Part shown: one piece after another, positions 31,331-43,544 of the stretch
Layout: each line of letters starts with the position of its first letter
Numbering within the stretch: the first letter of the stretch is position 1
Assembly (NCBI GenBank): GCA_017165825.1
Contig: CM029370.1
Location: 28,899,146-28,963,145, forward strand
Direction of reading: 5' to 3'
Length of the DNA stretch: 64,000 bases
Source of the DNA: Hepsetus odoe
Taxonomy: Eukaryota; Chordata; Actinopteri; Characiformes; Hepsetidae
The notes under the pieces: generated by a model
Told to the model about the DNA's origin: nothing
Seen by the model: only the letters and a program-made list of their open reading frames with translations
Database searches by the model: none
Position numbers and translations under genes: made by a program

Positions 31331-32867
31331 CACACTATGCAATGTTATTTCATACCACAATTCTCATCAATCATGAAACCCAATACAACATGTCAAGGGC
31401 TTTGCTTTTCCAGAATGGTGAGATCAGGGTTTCCTCTGAAATTGTTTTCTGGTGGCAGGGGGTCAACCATTGAGGCTGTCCTACATTTTTCAATGTATGG
31501 ACAGTTGATTAGAAAGGACACACTAAGCATTGGGTCTCATCATTGTGATTTTGATAGAACTTTTTCATTGTTCATGCTCCAAATTTGGACTCCACTGTTA
31601 GAAAGATGTGTGGTGTTGGTCGGAGACATTGGCTGTATCCTGGACGGCCTCCTAGACCGTGGAGCCAAGTCCTTGCTCATCCTCACACACTATTAAATTC
31701 ATGTGTCCGTCTCTAAAGCTGGACAGAACACATTGGTTAAAAAACATCAAACAAGATTGCCGGAGCCCAGCTGGCTTGGATTTTTGTACAGACTTGGTGG
31801 GTTCTGTACCCGTTGAATATTTCTATTTCCACTGTCTTAATTCAGGGACCACATCCTTTAATGGCCGAGGCCAATTATGTCACGGAGCCAAAAGCGGGCC
31901 ATCCCGCTTTAAAGCCAATTGTCAAATATCTGGCCTTTGATAACCCACTCATCACTGCACGTTGGAGATGTTTATTTTTTTCCCTTTATAAAACAATAAA
32001 GCTAATATAACACCAATCTGTCTCTTTTTTCAGTTCAGTAGGAGTATATAGCTGGCTTGATATTAATAGTCTTGGCAAAGGCTGCCGATGTTGCTAGGCA
32101 ACAGGAGGGACGCTTCCTCCATAGGCAGCATCTCAGTTTGGTTAGTGGTCCAATCTGTCCTTTGCAGTGTTTGAAAGTAAGACCTAAAATGGGACGCCTG
32201 CTGTCTGAACATTTATACTGACATCTTGAATGTAGATGATTACTGGACCATCACTTTGTTATGCATTTTTGGCAGATTTAGGGACAAAATTTTCTTTTGA
32301 AATCCCTTAACCAATGCTGCGACACTGGAAAAGCCCAGGTTAGCAGTTTTTTGCCAGCACAACTTTGCTAAAGAATGCAATGAAGTTTCTGGAAGAAGCT
32401 CTTGGTAACGTAGAGATGCTGCTGTTAAAGAGTCTGATAGGGAGAGTCTGTGGAGCACTGCTCTGGACCCAATTTAATGAACACAACATTTTTAAAGACG
32501 AAAATGCAGAAATATAGAGCCTTGTCAAAAGAAACTCCCTGCTGGGAGAGAGATGTTGAATTTCAAAGGTCTCCACAGTGATCCGTAGAGTTCTGTGAGC
32601 AGGCACTAGTGGACTATTTTCTACAGGATCTAAACAAAACACATGCTATTTGGAATGTACTTTGATTTTTAATGGGTTCTTGCCGCTGCTCAAGATTCAA
32701 GATGCTTTATTTATCACGTACAACCAGCCGTGAAACATAACCTGATGACCTCCATGGGCTATTAAAACTCCTCTTATACTAAACATTTCAGCAGAGTAAT
32801 AGAAAAAGGAAAAAGTGTGTAGACTGAATGTACTTCATTCCAATAGGAACACCATAAGTTCATCTCT
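31331..32867. other. no recognised gene
   Basis: Bases about 31615-31700 (cctggacggcctcctagacc, tggagccaagtccttgctca) are the reverse complement of a segment in the SINE3 copy near 33120-33180. Bases 32695-32745 (gattcaagatgctttattta) resemble the tail of some dispersed fish repeats. The rest is unassigned. Confidence 0.5.
32090..32102. promoter_or_regulatory. RFX X-box-like motif
   Basis: GTTGCTAGGCAAC, a near-palindromic match to the X-box bound by RFX factors. A second identical motif is at 38271-38283. Confidence 0.35.
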
Positions 32868-33266
32868 CACTCATTTTTTGAGCCACTTGTCCTGATTCAG
32901 GTCATGGATAATGCTGGAGCCTATTCCACTTCTCACGGGGCAAAAGGCAGAGACACCCTGGACAGGTCGCCACCAACAAACAAACACAGACACTCTCAGA
33001 AACACACTCTCAGACCTAGGGGACAATTTAGCATCTCCGGTCCACCTGCATGTCTTTTGATGGTGGGAGGAAACCCACAGACATGGGGACAATATGTCCA
33101 CCTGGACACACAAATTAAATAGTGTGTGAGGATCAGCAAAGGCTTGGCTCCATGGTCTAGGAGGCCTTCCAGGATGCAGCCAAAAAGAAAGGACCCCAGA
33201 CTGTCCCATCTGGGAATCACATCCTGTGAGGAGACAATGCTACACACCTCACCACCGAGCTGCCCA
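32868..33266 (-). mobile_element. SINE3 copy, long
   Basis: 'gagccacttgtcctgattca', 'ccctggacaggtcgccacca', 'ggggacaatttagcatctcc', 'aaacccacagacatggggac', 'gggaatcacatcc' and 'caccaccgagctgccc'. Includes an extra segment at about 33118-33200 shared with 31615-31700. Confidence 0.75.
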
Positions 33267-33475
33267 AAATAACTTCATCCTTCTTTGATTTATTTAACTA
33301 ATGAAAGACATTAAGAACAAGATCTCTTATACTGTCCATTGCTTTGTTGCTGTTTGTAAATTGGCTGTAATTTATGTGCATTGTGTGTGTGACTGACTGT
33401 TGCACTAGAGACCAATGGTTCAGAAACACTTGTGTGAAACATAGTGGGTCAATAAATCTGATACTGAAATTGACC

Positions 33476-33690
33476 GTCTGTCATTGTGAACACAGCACAT
33501 GGGGAACCAATGAAACACATCCTCTGTGTTTAACCCACACACACCATCCAACAGGAGGCAGCCACATCCAGCACCTGGGGAGCAGTGATGAGGATGGTAC
33601 CTTACTCAAGGGTACCTCAGGGCAACCTACTGGTTTGGGATTCAAATCCATGACCTTCTGACCACCACAGCAGACCACCGCTGCCCCTGA
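33476..33690 (-). mobile_element. SINE1 copy
   Basis: Tail complement 'tgtcattgtgaacacagcac', body 'ccagcacctggggagcagtg', B-box complement 'gattcaaatcc', and head 'cagaccaccgctgcccc'. Confidence 0.9.
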
Positions 33691-33879
33691 AAGTGGTTGT
33701 GAAAGTGTCAAAGTGAACAGGAGGCTTCAAGGCTTTCCTGAAATCGGGGGAATAGCAAGGCTGTGGTCTCTCAGAGCTTTTGGACACCATAGCGACCAAG
33801 CTGCTGAAGATGCCCTTGTGGAAGACAGGGACTCCCAGTAACAGGGAGCTGGGCACAGCATTAGGCTTAGTTGGGCAAA

Positions 33880-34005
33880 GTTTTTGACTCTTGTTTTCAG
33901 TGCAGTCTCTGTACCTGAGCAGTTCTCCAGATCTTCCTGAAGGACAGTGTTGTTGTCTCTCATTCTCAATCCAGTCTCTGTACCTGAGCAGTTTCAGAAG
34001 CAGTG
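33880..34005 (-). repeat. 69-bp-repeat element, about 1.7 units
   Basis: 'cagtctctgtacctgagcag' occurs twice (about 33902 and 33972), separated by 'gatcttcctgaaggacagtg'. The reverse complement matches the tandem unit at 52011-52190. Confidence 0.85.
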
Positions 34006-35429
34006 TGGGATCATCTTTACAGAGAACAGAAAGCAATAGGCAGCCGACGTCCAAAGAAGAGCTTTGGGACGTCCTTCAAGAAGCCTGGAGAAGTGTTCCG
34101 GAAGATGGCTTAAAAAGAGGAGCTGGTCTAAGAGAGTTGAGGCTGTGCTGAAGAATAACAATGGTGGTGGTGGTTAATATTGACTTTAAAGCTGGTTAGA
34201 ATGAACCTCTCTTTGTGTTTAGACTGGAGTTACATGTGTTTGTACCGAATCACTGAACTACTGTCTCACGTTTAAAAAACAGCTGCATATTCAGATTTAG
34301 CAGAGATTTCTGTATTCAGAATATATTACTTTCCTCACATTCTAACTCTGACCAGGTAATATACATTTCTGTATTTATATATTTTTTATATATATATATA
34401 TATTTATATATTGTTAAATGTAGTTAAAGTAGTTACAGTGTAAATGTAGCAAAGTGAAAATCGGGAGTAAGTGGTAGAGAAGCTCCAAAGAAGGATCCTA
34501 AGATGGAGGTTTTGATCAGTAATTTTGTAAACTCAATGCAGTGGGAATTTTTACTCTGCTGGACCCCCTGGCATTCTGCTGCCCCACATGCAGAAGGTTT
34601 TATTGCCCCAGGCTAAAGGAGGCCAAAGTGCATTCCAGGTTTCTTAACTGAGGCTGCAGGCGGCTCAGAAACTGCATTATCAAGGAGAAACTCCTTGAAT
34701 CCTGCTTGATTGGCAGTGCTTAGGTCCTGTGATGGTCTGTGATATGATAAAGTTATTTTTCTTGTCTGAGAGTCCTTTAAAGCCAGCGTCTGGCTCTGTA
34801 CTGAGGGGAAATGAAGCTCCCTGTGGAATGGATGAACCCTTGTTCTCTAATCTTTCCTTCTCTCAGCAGGTTTACCATTAAAACATCTCTGAGAGTAACA
34901 GAGATCCGTCTGATCTGAGCACTAACGTGGTCTGAGATCTGAGAGGATGAGTCCTAATTTAATTACACACTGGAAGCCTCTGTTTCCCTTGTTTACTGTC
35001 CTTTAACTTCTGTTTTATCTGGTGGATCGAGCTGTGTTGTGTATAATCCCAAGTGAGGATGGAGATAATGGGGGGCTCCACTCTGCAGGGATTGCCTTTT
35101 TTATCAGCTGGCAGCCAAGCTGTGAAAACTCTGCATTTAAATAATTTAAGAGGGACGCCGGGTGGAGATCTCACTCGTCTGTCCCTGAGGACTTGCAAGG
35201 TTCCTTGTCCAAACTCTCAAGGACCACCAGAGGAGGATCCTATGCACAGATCTTTGGTCATCATTCTGTATTTCTTGCTTTTTCTGATCCCTGGCTCCAC
35301 TCCTAGCCCCTTTCCTACTAACAGGGAACTGGTTCTTCAACCAGTTCCATTCAGGATTCTTTGAACTTGAATATCATTTGGGAACCATTTCCATCTGTAA
35401 TCAAGGACGTGCCAGCCAAGTAGGGGCTA
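34006..35429. other. no recognised feature
   Basis: A TA-rich stretch lies at 34375-34415. Otherwise unique-looking, with no exon supported. Confidence 0.5.
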
Positions 35430-35617
35430 GCGATGGGGCGGCATTGCCAAAGTGTTTAAGAAGGTCATGGATTGGAATCCTGGACCAGTAGGTTGCCCTG
35501 TGGTTCCCTTGAGCAAGGTACTGTCCCCATCACCGCTCCCCCAGTGCTGGATATGGCTGCCTCCCGCTGCAGAGGTCATATTTCATTGTGGTTCACTGTG
35601 TGCTGTGTTGTGTTAGG
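35430..35617 (+). mobile_element. SINE1 copy
   Basis: 'ggtcatggattggaatcctg', 'cttgagcaaggtactgtccc', 'gctggatatggctgcctccc', 'ttcactgtgtgctgtg'. The A box is decayed. Confidence 0.88.
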
Positions 35618-36310
35618 TGCCCAATCCAGAATGGAGATCCCAGTTGCCAAAGAGTGCTCTGTTCTCAGAGAGAGTGGGTTTCTGTGTAACCCAGTTTTAT
35701 TCACCTCCAGCTGAAGGTGTTCCAGAACCCATTGCTGATTTGGGACAAATGGACAGGCAAAGGGACAGGGACAAAGGGGACAAAGGCAAAGGGGCAGGCA
35801 TGGGTTTCAGTGTGGAAGTCTTCCAGGTTGATGTCTGGAAGGCAGGACATGAACCTTGTAAAGTTATTTCCTCGCAGACTCTCACATGAGAATGAATGAA
35901 GTTTCTGTTCTATAAAAGCACTTTTAATGTTTCTGGATTGGAGGAGAAATGTGTAGAGGGCCGCCCTCCCTCTCTGGTGTCGGGTTATTCACTGGTATGT
36001 GATCTGATGGAAGAAATCTGAAGTGCTTTACTTTAGTCAGCTCTGCTTAAGTCACCAAGTGTGTGTGTGTGGGTGTGTGTTTATGTATTCTGTGTGTAAT
36101 GTCTAGAGGAATATTTAAAAGCCGTACACATGAAGCCTGGCTGAATGATTTATCACTTCTTTCTTTCAGGGTGACATGAAAGGCAGCAGCCATACAGAGA
36201 AACATGAAACCATTTCCTCTGCATGTTTCTCCTCATGAATATCACTTTGTTGCTCTCACTAATCCTAACTTACACTCACAGTGTCTTCTCCAGGTTGGGT
36301 AACACCTGTA
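35618..36310. other. no recognised feature
   Basis: Short (TG) run near 36060 and otherwise unique-looking sequence. Confidence 0.5.
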
Positions 36311-36874
36311 GAGGGCGACAGAGAGTAATGCTTTTTTAAAAGATGTAAATAAGGCCTTTAGAGGGCGACGGAGAGTACCGTTGGTTTATAAGATGTTAAT
36401 AAAGCCTTTAGAGGGCGACGGAGAGTATCGTTGGTTTACGAGATGTTAATAATACGTTTAGAGGGCGACGGAGAGTACCGTTTCTTTACGAAATGTTAAT
36501 AAAGCCTTTAGAGGGAGATGGAGAGTATCGTTGGTTTACGAGATGCTAATAATGCCTTTAGAGGGCGACAAAGAGTACCGTTGCTTTACGAGATGTTAAT
36601 AAAGCCTTTATAGAGCGACGGAGAGTAATGCTTTTTTAAAAGATGTAAATAAGGCCTTTAGAGGGCGATGGAGAGTATCGTTGGTTTACGAGATGTTAAT
36701 AATGCCTTTAGAGGGCGATGGAGAGTATCGTTGGTTTACGAGATGTTAATAATGCCTTTAGAGGGCGACGGAGAGTATCGTTGATTTACGAGATGTTAAT
36801 AATGCCTTTAGAGGGCGACGGAGAGTACCGTTGGTTTACGAGATGTTAATAATGCCTTTAGAGGGCGACGGAGA
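36311..36874. repeat. 50-bp minisatellite, 11 copies
   Basis: The unit 'gagggcgacggagagtatcg' + 'ttggtttacgagatgttaat' + 'aatgccttta' recurs exactly every 50 bases from 36311 to 36861, with a partial twelfth copy. Copies 1 (36311) and 7 (36611) share private variants (aatgcttttttaaaagatgt, aaataagg) not seen in the others. Confidence 0.97.
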
Positions 36875-37793
36875 TCCCTCCATCTCTTCTTTTGTTTGTT
36901 GATATGTAGCCTCCCACTACTATTCAGAAAAACCACAACACATCATGATACTCCCACCTTCGTACTTCAACTAGGATCCTAACTGTGGACCCTTCTTTTA
37001 TCCAAATGTAAGATTCAGGATTCTGTTTAAACTTTTCAAAAAGTTTAAAACAAATAAGGGAAAATATACAATAATAATTCAGATAAATGTGTGCATTAAT
37101 CCTTTACATACAATATTGGATCAATAAATAATATCAGTATTACAAGAAATATATGTAGGTAATATAAAAGTCTTTGTAAATGCTAAGAGACATTTTTTCT
37201 GTTTTCACGTTTCCTTATAAGTGGCAGATTGTGTAGTTGTATTTAAATATTGACAAAACATTTTGTGCTTTATAATGTGTGCAAATGGCATTCTTGTTGT
37301 AGACGGAGAGCATGAAGGCAGACATGAATAAGAGAGAACATGATTGGATGAAAATAAAATGTGCAATGTTGCATGTGGTGGTGCTGAGGTGGACAGATGG
37401 GCCTTGTGGTGCTCTCCATCCAAATCCATGTGAGGCTCAGCTCTGGCATACTGATGTTCTCAGCATCTCCAGGCACTGGTTATAGCAAGAAGCAATTTTC
37501 TATTGGCCTCCAGGGCACCTGATGGTGTTTTGGCCACTGGCGGGGTGTTTGCTGTTGCCCTCTGGGGAGCCTCCAGGTGCAAACTCACCATCAATCTAAC
37601 ACCTTCTGGAGAAAATGACCTCGGGACGATGGGGAAGGTGGTAAGAGAACACTCTCAGGAGCAGTGCCCAGGTTTTGAACTGTTGAAGAGACATCCACAC
37701 ACTCCAGCCTCCAAACATCAACCTACTCAGGAGCTTCAGACCAAAAGAGAAGCGACTGGTTCAGAATCAGGCGCAGACCAAGGATGAGGCAGA
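36875..37793. other. no recognised feature
   Basis: A/T-rich up to 37290, more balanced afterwards. An open frame at 37503-37787 has no family match and no splice context. Confidence 0.5.
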
Positions 37794-37979
37794 AGTGAAA
37801 GTGAAAGTGACAATTTGTCATTGTGAACGCCACAGCGCACAGTGAAACACAACCAAATACATCCTCTGCTCTGCAGAGAGCAGTGATGGTGACGGTACCT
37901 TGCTCAAGGTTACCTCAGGACAATCTGCTGGTCTGGAATTCAAACTCACCACCTTCTGACCCTGGGGCCAAGTCCCTAA
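37794..37979 (-). mobile_element. SINE1 copy, internally deleted
   Basis: 'aagtgaaagtgacaatttgt', 'gagcagtgatggtgacggta', 'ggaattcaaactcaccacct' and 'cctggggccaagtccctaaa'. The segment between tail and body is shortened. Confidence 0.88.
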
Positions 37980-38966
37980 ATCAGAGCTTTGTCTCAATTC
38001 TGCATATTTTTAAGTCTGCTTTAGAGGACTGATCGCAGTGACCAGGACGTCCCATATCGGAGTCTCCTTCAAATGTTTCCTTTCCCAGCTTTCCTTTCTC
38101 AATGGGTGGATCCATCGCAGCCCAACCAATCCCAAGATTCATTGCTCGCCGGCTGGTTTTATTAGTTTAAAAAGATGGAAAAAATTATAAATATATTTTT
38201 TAAATCTGTTTTCAGTTTTTAAATTGGTAGCTACTTTGTTGTTGCCATGGTACTAGCTGCAGCTGCCAGTGTTGCTAGGCAACAGGTGTGACACTGTGTA
38301 AGGCAGGCTGTGATGACCGTTTCACTTAATGTTTGGATTCGTGGTCCAGCATATCCGTCGCAGTCATGGGTCACACCTACGTAGCTCATGTTGTCCAGTT
38401 GATGCAAACACTGAGACACAGCTTAGGATTCTGCAGTCAGTCCATGTTACATTAATGGTGTATTTTGAGAACTTATTTTAGAATAATTCCCCACTAACAT
38501 AAAAAAAATACAGAATTTAAAAAACACACATCTTAATAACGGTAAACCGTGAGTAGATCATAGCGATCAGTAATTTATCTCAGGATATCTGGGCTCTTTA
38601 GAGAGGTGATTGAACTCACTGGTCTCCTCGTTGATTGACAAGATCTTGATTTTGGGTGATCTTCATTCTGGATGAATGATTTGCTGAGTCCATGTGACCG
38701 GCAGCAGGTTTCTTTTTGGGAAATGTGAAGTGTTCAGTAACTTTTTATGAAACACAAGAACAGAAGATCCATATAAAGAAGAGTAACGCTGAGGACAAGT
38801 GTGATTGAAGAGAATGTTCCAGCAGCTCTTCTGAAGATGTTTTTATAAAGTTATTCTGAATATGTGACTGTTTTTGGTTTTCTTCCAGAACCCTTTACTG
38901 AAGACATTCATTACAGTGTGCTCAGGGTTCAGCCGTCTCTACTTTTATCCTGCTTGCTTAAGTAGA
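37980..38966. other. no recognised feature
   Basis: Contains the X-box-like motif at 38271 and otherwise unassigned sequence. Confidence 0.5.
38271..38283. promoter_or_regulatory. RFX X-box-like motif
   Basis: GTTGCTAGGCAAC, with a half-similar 'gttgccatggtac' about 30 bases upstream. Same motif and neighbouring bases (gctgcc-gtgttgct...caacagg) as at 32090. Confidence 0.35.
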
Positions 38967-38993
38967 CTTACACACACACATTCACACACATGG

Positions 38994-39026
<33 letters not shown>

Positions 39027-39230
39027 TATTAAACACACTGCACTCCTGCCTGTGGTGCTCCATGGAGAATATTCTATACTTTCTCCACAAAAGACTTTAG
39101 TAACCCTTTGTGTGTGTGTGTTTGTGCGTGTGCGTGTTTGTGTGCATGTGCGTGTGTGTGTGTAAGTGTGCATGTGCATGCGTGCGTGTCTGTGTGTGTG
39201 TGTGTGTGTGCATGTGTGGGTGGGTGGCTG
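38967..39230. repeat. (CA)n and (TG)n cluster
   Basis: CA-rich runs at 38967-39020 and TG-rich runs at 39109-39230, in opposite dinucleotide sense. Confidence 0.9.
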
Positions 39231-39486
39231 CGTGTGTGCTCTTTATAGAACGCTCTATTTAAGAACACCACACTAAATAAGTATTGTGTAAATGTACTGT
39301 CAGCGTAGCCCACCACAGACCTTGGTGACACACACACACACCTCTCTATCTCTCTCTCTCTTCATCCCTTTTTATTTCCATTCCCTCCCTCTCTCTCATT
39401 CTCCTTTTCAGTCATTCTCTTTTACACACACAGCATGCCAGTGGCTTAATGAGTGTCATTATAACACACACACCCACTTACACCAA

Positions 39487-39737
39487 GGGGCAGCGGTGGA
39501 CTAGTGTTTGGGTACTAGGCTCCAGAAGGTTGTGGGTTCCAATCCTGGACCAGTAGGTTGCCCTGAGGTAGGCTTGAGCAAGGTACCGTCCCCATCACTG
39601 CTCCCCGAGTGCTAGATATGGCTGTCCCCTGCTGGACAGTGTGTGTGGGTTAATTACAGAAGATGTATTTTAGAGTGACTCACTGTGTGCTGTGTCCGTG
39701 ACAAATAGTCACTATTACTTCTTTACTTCACTTCACA
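39487..39737 (+). mobile_element. SINE1 copy, full length
   Basis: 'aggggcagcggtggactagt', 'gaaggttgtgggttccaatc', 'gcaaggtaccgtccccatca', 'gtgtgtgtgggttaattaca', tail 'gacaaatagtcactattact'. Confidence 0.93.
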
Positions 39738-39778
39738 CACACACACACACACAGCCCAACACACACACACACACACAT
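39738..39778. repeat. (CA)n microsatellite
   Basis: Two CA runs split by 'gccca', directly after the SINE1 tail. Confidence 0.9.
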
Positions 39779-40274
39779 ATCTCCTTGTTCCTCAGAAACT
39801 GGATCCTTGCTGTGTTCGGGTCACTGTGAGTTCAGTTTTGCTGGTGGGCTGCACCAGGGGGTCTGTAGAGCAGAGTCCTTTCAGTGAGTTCCGGGTTAAC
39901 CAGGCAAAAATCTGTGAATATCATTACCATGGAAACCAATAAAAACAAAATGTAGCATTAAAAAAATCAAAAGAGACATTTCTTTCTGCATAAGCTCTTT
40001 AAAGGCCAACAGAACCACAACAACCAGCTAAGAACCTGCTTTGTGTCTTTATTATCTTCCAGTCAAGGGTTCTACCCTTGTTAACGATCGGTTTTCTAGA
40101 AGTAAATAAGCCTGTGATTGTAGAGTTGGGTTCTAAACATTATGGCAACACAAAAATCCTGTTCTGGATCCACTGCTATATAGACTCACTTTTAAATGAT
40201 CTATTCATAACCGTTTCTTCATCAGAGTTCAGAACCAATTAAATATTCAGTTGTTATGGTTACACCTTCAGTAT
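39779..40274. other. no recognised feature
   Basis: Unique-looking; no exon supported. Confidence 0.5.
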
Positions 40275-40945
40275 AAGCATGTACTCCCTGCATCCTCACC
40301 ACTCCACTTTCCTCCCTTCCATTCACACTCATGTAATCTGTCTTTGTCCTTCTCAGTTTCATTCCTCTCCTCTCCAGAGCAGATCTCCATCTCTCCATGT
40401 TCTCCTCAAGCTGCTCCCTACTCTCACTGCAGATCACAATATCATCAGCAAACATAATCGTCCACGGAGACTCCTGTCTAACCTCGTCCGTCGACCTGTC
40501 CATTACTATTGCAAACAAGCATGGGCTCAGTGCTGATATTTGATGTAATCCAGCCACTATTTTAAATGCATCTATCACTCCTACTGCATACCTTACCACC
40601 GTCACACTGCCCTCATACATATCCTGCACTACTCTGATATTCTTCTCTGCCACTCCTGACATCCTCACACAAATCCACAAACTCCTCTCTAGGCACCCTG
40701 TCCAATGCTTTCTCCACAAAGTCCCACAAAGGCACAAAGTAACTTCTTCTAACCTTCTCTGTACTTCTCCATCAACACCCTCAGAGCAAACATTGTATCT
40801 GTAGAGCTCTTCACTGATCCTCACCTCTTTTCTTAACCTGCTCCCACAACTCTTTCCCAGAACGTCATGCTGTGGCTGATCAGGAACTTCACTGCCATCT
40901 TCCGTAAACACCTCCATGCTTCCACTGGTGTATCACCTGAACCAA
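40275..40945 (-). mobile_element. RTE-type LINE fragment F
   Basis: Minus strand encodes HQISALSPCLFAIVMDRSTD, MFADDIVICSESREQLEENM and ERWRSALERRGMKLRRTK in one open stretch, so RT palm motifs including FADD are preserved. Farther upstream, pieces of the preceding region appear (VEAWRCLRKMAVKFLI, HSMTFWERVVG) with a deletion between them. Both ends are missing. Confidence 0.9.
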
Positions 40946-41140
40946 CAGCTTCTCCATTTTTCAACCATCCATCCATCCAACCAAACAACAGGGGTGCTGG
41001 GGTGCTCTTAGGGATGACCATCCATCCATTCAACTATCCATCCTCTAAGAGCAATCCAGCTGATGTGCATGTCTTTGTACTGTGGGAGAAAATGGGACCT
41101 CCTGGAAGAAATACACACCTTGGCTATGAATCAAACCTGA
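40946..41140 (-). mobile_element. SINE3 fragment with CCATC repeats
   Basis: 'caggggtgctggggtgctct', 'ccagctgatgtgcatgtctt', 'gtactgtgggagaaaatggg' and 'cctcctggaagaaatacaca' follow the SINE3 order on the minus strand. Confidence 0.5.
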
Positions 41141-42957
41141 AACCTGCTCATTATTCCCCCAAACAGACCAAACATTTCCATTAAAAAAAGGTTACCCAAA
41201 ACCTGCTCAGACTCCAACCAGTTCTTCACTAAGGTGTATCAGATGCATGGATGTGGTTTAGACTGGAAACATGATCAAAACCACTACAGGCAACCCCAAA
41301 GCTTCTCGTCACAAAGCTATAATAAATTTAAGAAGTGTGTGCACAGACTCCAGCTCCCAGGTGTTTATGAGCTGTTTTTAATGTTTTATTGCTCCTTTCC
41401 CTCCTTCAGTGTGTTGCATTTGTCGTTTATCCCTTTGGCCACAGTCATGCCTACAGCTGTTGATCCCTAAAGTCTGTAATTGATGCCGTGCTATGGTTCT
41501 TGAGCCGTAACCCCCATGCTATCAATCACTCGTCTGGGATGGGCCTGTACATCCTGGCTGTTATGGCGGCCTAAAGCAGCCCTTCTGTTTCCCCCAGAAC
41601 ATTCTCACCTGAGCCGCAGGGACACACAGCGATAATAATGAAGATTCATGTGTTGTAAATCACTTCCAGCCATCTGATGGTGTCTCTCTGGCCCTGATCA
41701 GGGCGACTGGGGTGATGATTGATAGGACGCAGCACTGGGTGGGGAGCCAGGAGTGATGGATTGGTCATTTAGTGCACTTAGAGCAGTGCGTACTACACTC
41801 AAGAGTGACTGCCCTCAAAATGTTTAGCATTTAAACAGGTCGAGGGTGGTTTACTATTCACCAAAACAATAGAAAAGGAAATAATTAATCTTGTGACAAT
41901 GGATGCTTCATTAAACCAGTTAAACCAGGTGCTGTTTATGGAAGTGTACAGTTTACTGTTTGATGGAGCATTAAGGAGTATCTATGCATCTAAGAGCATC
42001 TTAGACATCTCAGCACCTCTGTTGTTCAGTTGGTTGGTTGGATAGATGGATGGATGAATGCATGAACGAATGGATGAATGGATGGTTCAATTCCCAAGCG
42101 GGACAGTCTGGGTCTTCTCTGTGTAGCATTTGCATGTTTTCCCTGAGTCTTCATGGGTTTCTTTTGGGAGCTTCATTCAGGTGGATTGGTCCAGCCTCGA
42201 TCCTGAAGCCAATTTTGGTTGCTTCTCCTGCTGGTTTAAATGTCGCAGTCTACACGTTCTTCACATTCCTCTTAAATTAGATATCATATAAATGAACCTT
42301 TACATCATGCAAAGGTTCTTCATACCTTTAAAAAGTTCTTTAAACACACATCTCTACAGAGTTTTGGGGTCTTCACACTGGTCTTCAAGATATCCCTGGA
42401 GGTCAGGAGGTTTACCCTGTCCTTATATGTTTTGGATTAGAAAGGAGCAAAATCTGGACCACCAGGTGGTCCCTGTGGAACCAAAAGTTTCACTCAAAGA
42501 ACCCTTTGTGGCATCATTATGATTTGTGTCATTGTGCTTTGTTCTCGCGTTTGGTTTCCTGCTCAGCGTTGCTATTTTGCGTTCTTTGTTGTGTAGTCTA
42601 AATGGCTTCCTCAGTGCTGCTTCTTTCTGCCTGTTTGTTGCTCCCAATAGGGATCTGGATCGCAGTGTAACTTGGGATTGCATTCAGTTTCTTCATCTCT
42701 CTCATCTACCGCCTTGAAAATGTATCACCTGTTGCAGTGGCAAGTTAACTTAAAGTGGGGTAAATCTTAGCAAAGGTGATTTATTTAGATAAACAGGCAT
42801 AAATAACACGTGCTTTAGGGTTGCTTCACATCTTCTTAGCAACATCATCAACAATCAGACAAGTATTTGTCCAATTTTACTGTGGATGCTGCTTTTATGC
42901 CATGTTGAAAGTTTCCTTTGTTATCCAAAATTATACAACGGAACAAGACGGTCTATT
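41141..42957. other. no recognised gene
   Basis: Bases 41420-41780 have balanced composition and no repeat, and could be conserved. Bases 42087-42200 (ggttcaattcccaagcggga, gggtcttctctgtgtagcat) look like a SINE3 fragment on the + strand. The remainder is unassigned. Confidence 0.45.
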
Positions 42958-43494
42958 AGAGAGCAAACGAACGTTCAGTTCTTGAAGTTGATCTGCTGGA
43001 AGCAGGAAATATGGGCGAACGTAAGGATCTGAGCCACTTTGATGAGACTAAAACAGTGATGCTTCGGTGTATCAGCAGGTCTTGCAAGGTGTTCCCAGTA
43101 TGCAGTGGTCAGAACCTACCAAGAGTGACCCAAGGAAGGACAACCGTTGAACAAGGTTATGGTCACTCGACTGAGAACTAGCGGAGCACAAACTGATGGA
43201 GAAGTTCTGCTGGTTTTGATAAGAAGGTGTGAGAACACACAGTGCAGCTGTGTATGGGGCTGTAGACCGGTCAGAGTGTCCATGCTGACCCCTGCCCACC
43301 TCCTACAATCAGAACTGGACCACGGACCGATGGAAGAAGGTTGGATGGTCTCTTGGATCACGTTTACTTTTCCATCTTGTGGATGTCTGGGTGTGTGTAT
43401 AATTCCTGGGATGGCACCAGGATGCACTGTGGGAAGCCAGCAGAGGCAATGTGATGCTCTGCACAATGATCTGCTGGGAAACTTGACTTAGGAC
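42958..43494 (+). pseudogene. Tc1-like transposon, 5' half
   Basis: 'gttcttgaagttgatctgct', 'atgggcgaacgtaaggatct' (start of the transposase), 'caaggaaggacaaccgttga', 'tgtccatgctgacccctgcc', 'ggatggcaccaggatgcact' and 'gatctgctgggaaac' follow the order of the fish Tc1-like family. It stops abruptly before the QQD motif. Frameshifts are present. Confidence 0.85.
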
Positions 43495-43544
43495 GGTTTA
43501 GGTTTTAAACAGTAGATAGTCCAGTGGCGCTTTCCTTTAAAAGT

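Noticed and set aside
31136..31696. 186-codon open frame on the + strand
   Set aside because: No family match. Its first part is antisense to the Harbinger remnant and its end lies in a SINE3-related segment.
36311..36874. CRISPR array
   Set aside because: The units are directly adjacent 50-bp tandem copies with no unique spacers, in a vertebrate genome.
37503..37787. Possible 94-codon gene
   Set aside because: No domain and no homology I recognise, next to a SINE; length is within chance for balanced-composition DNA.
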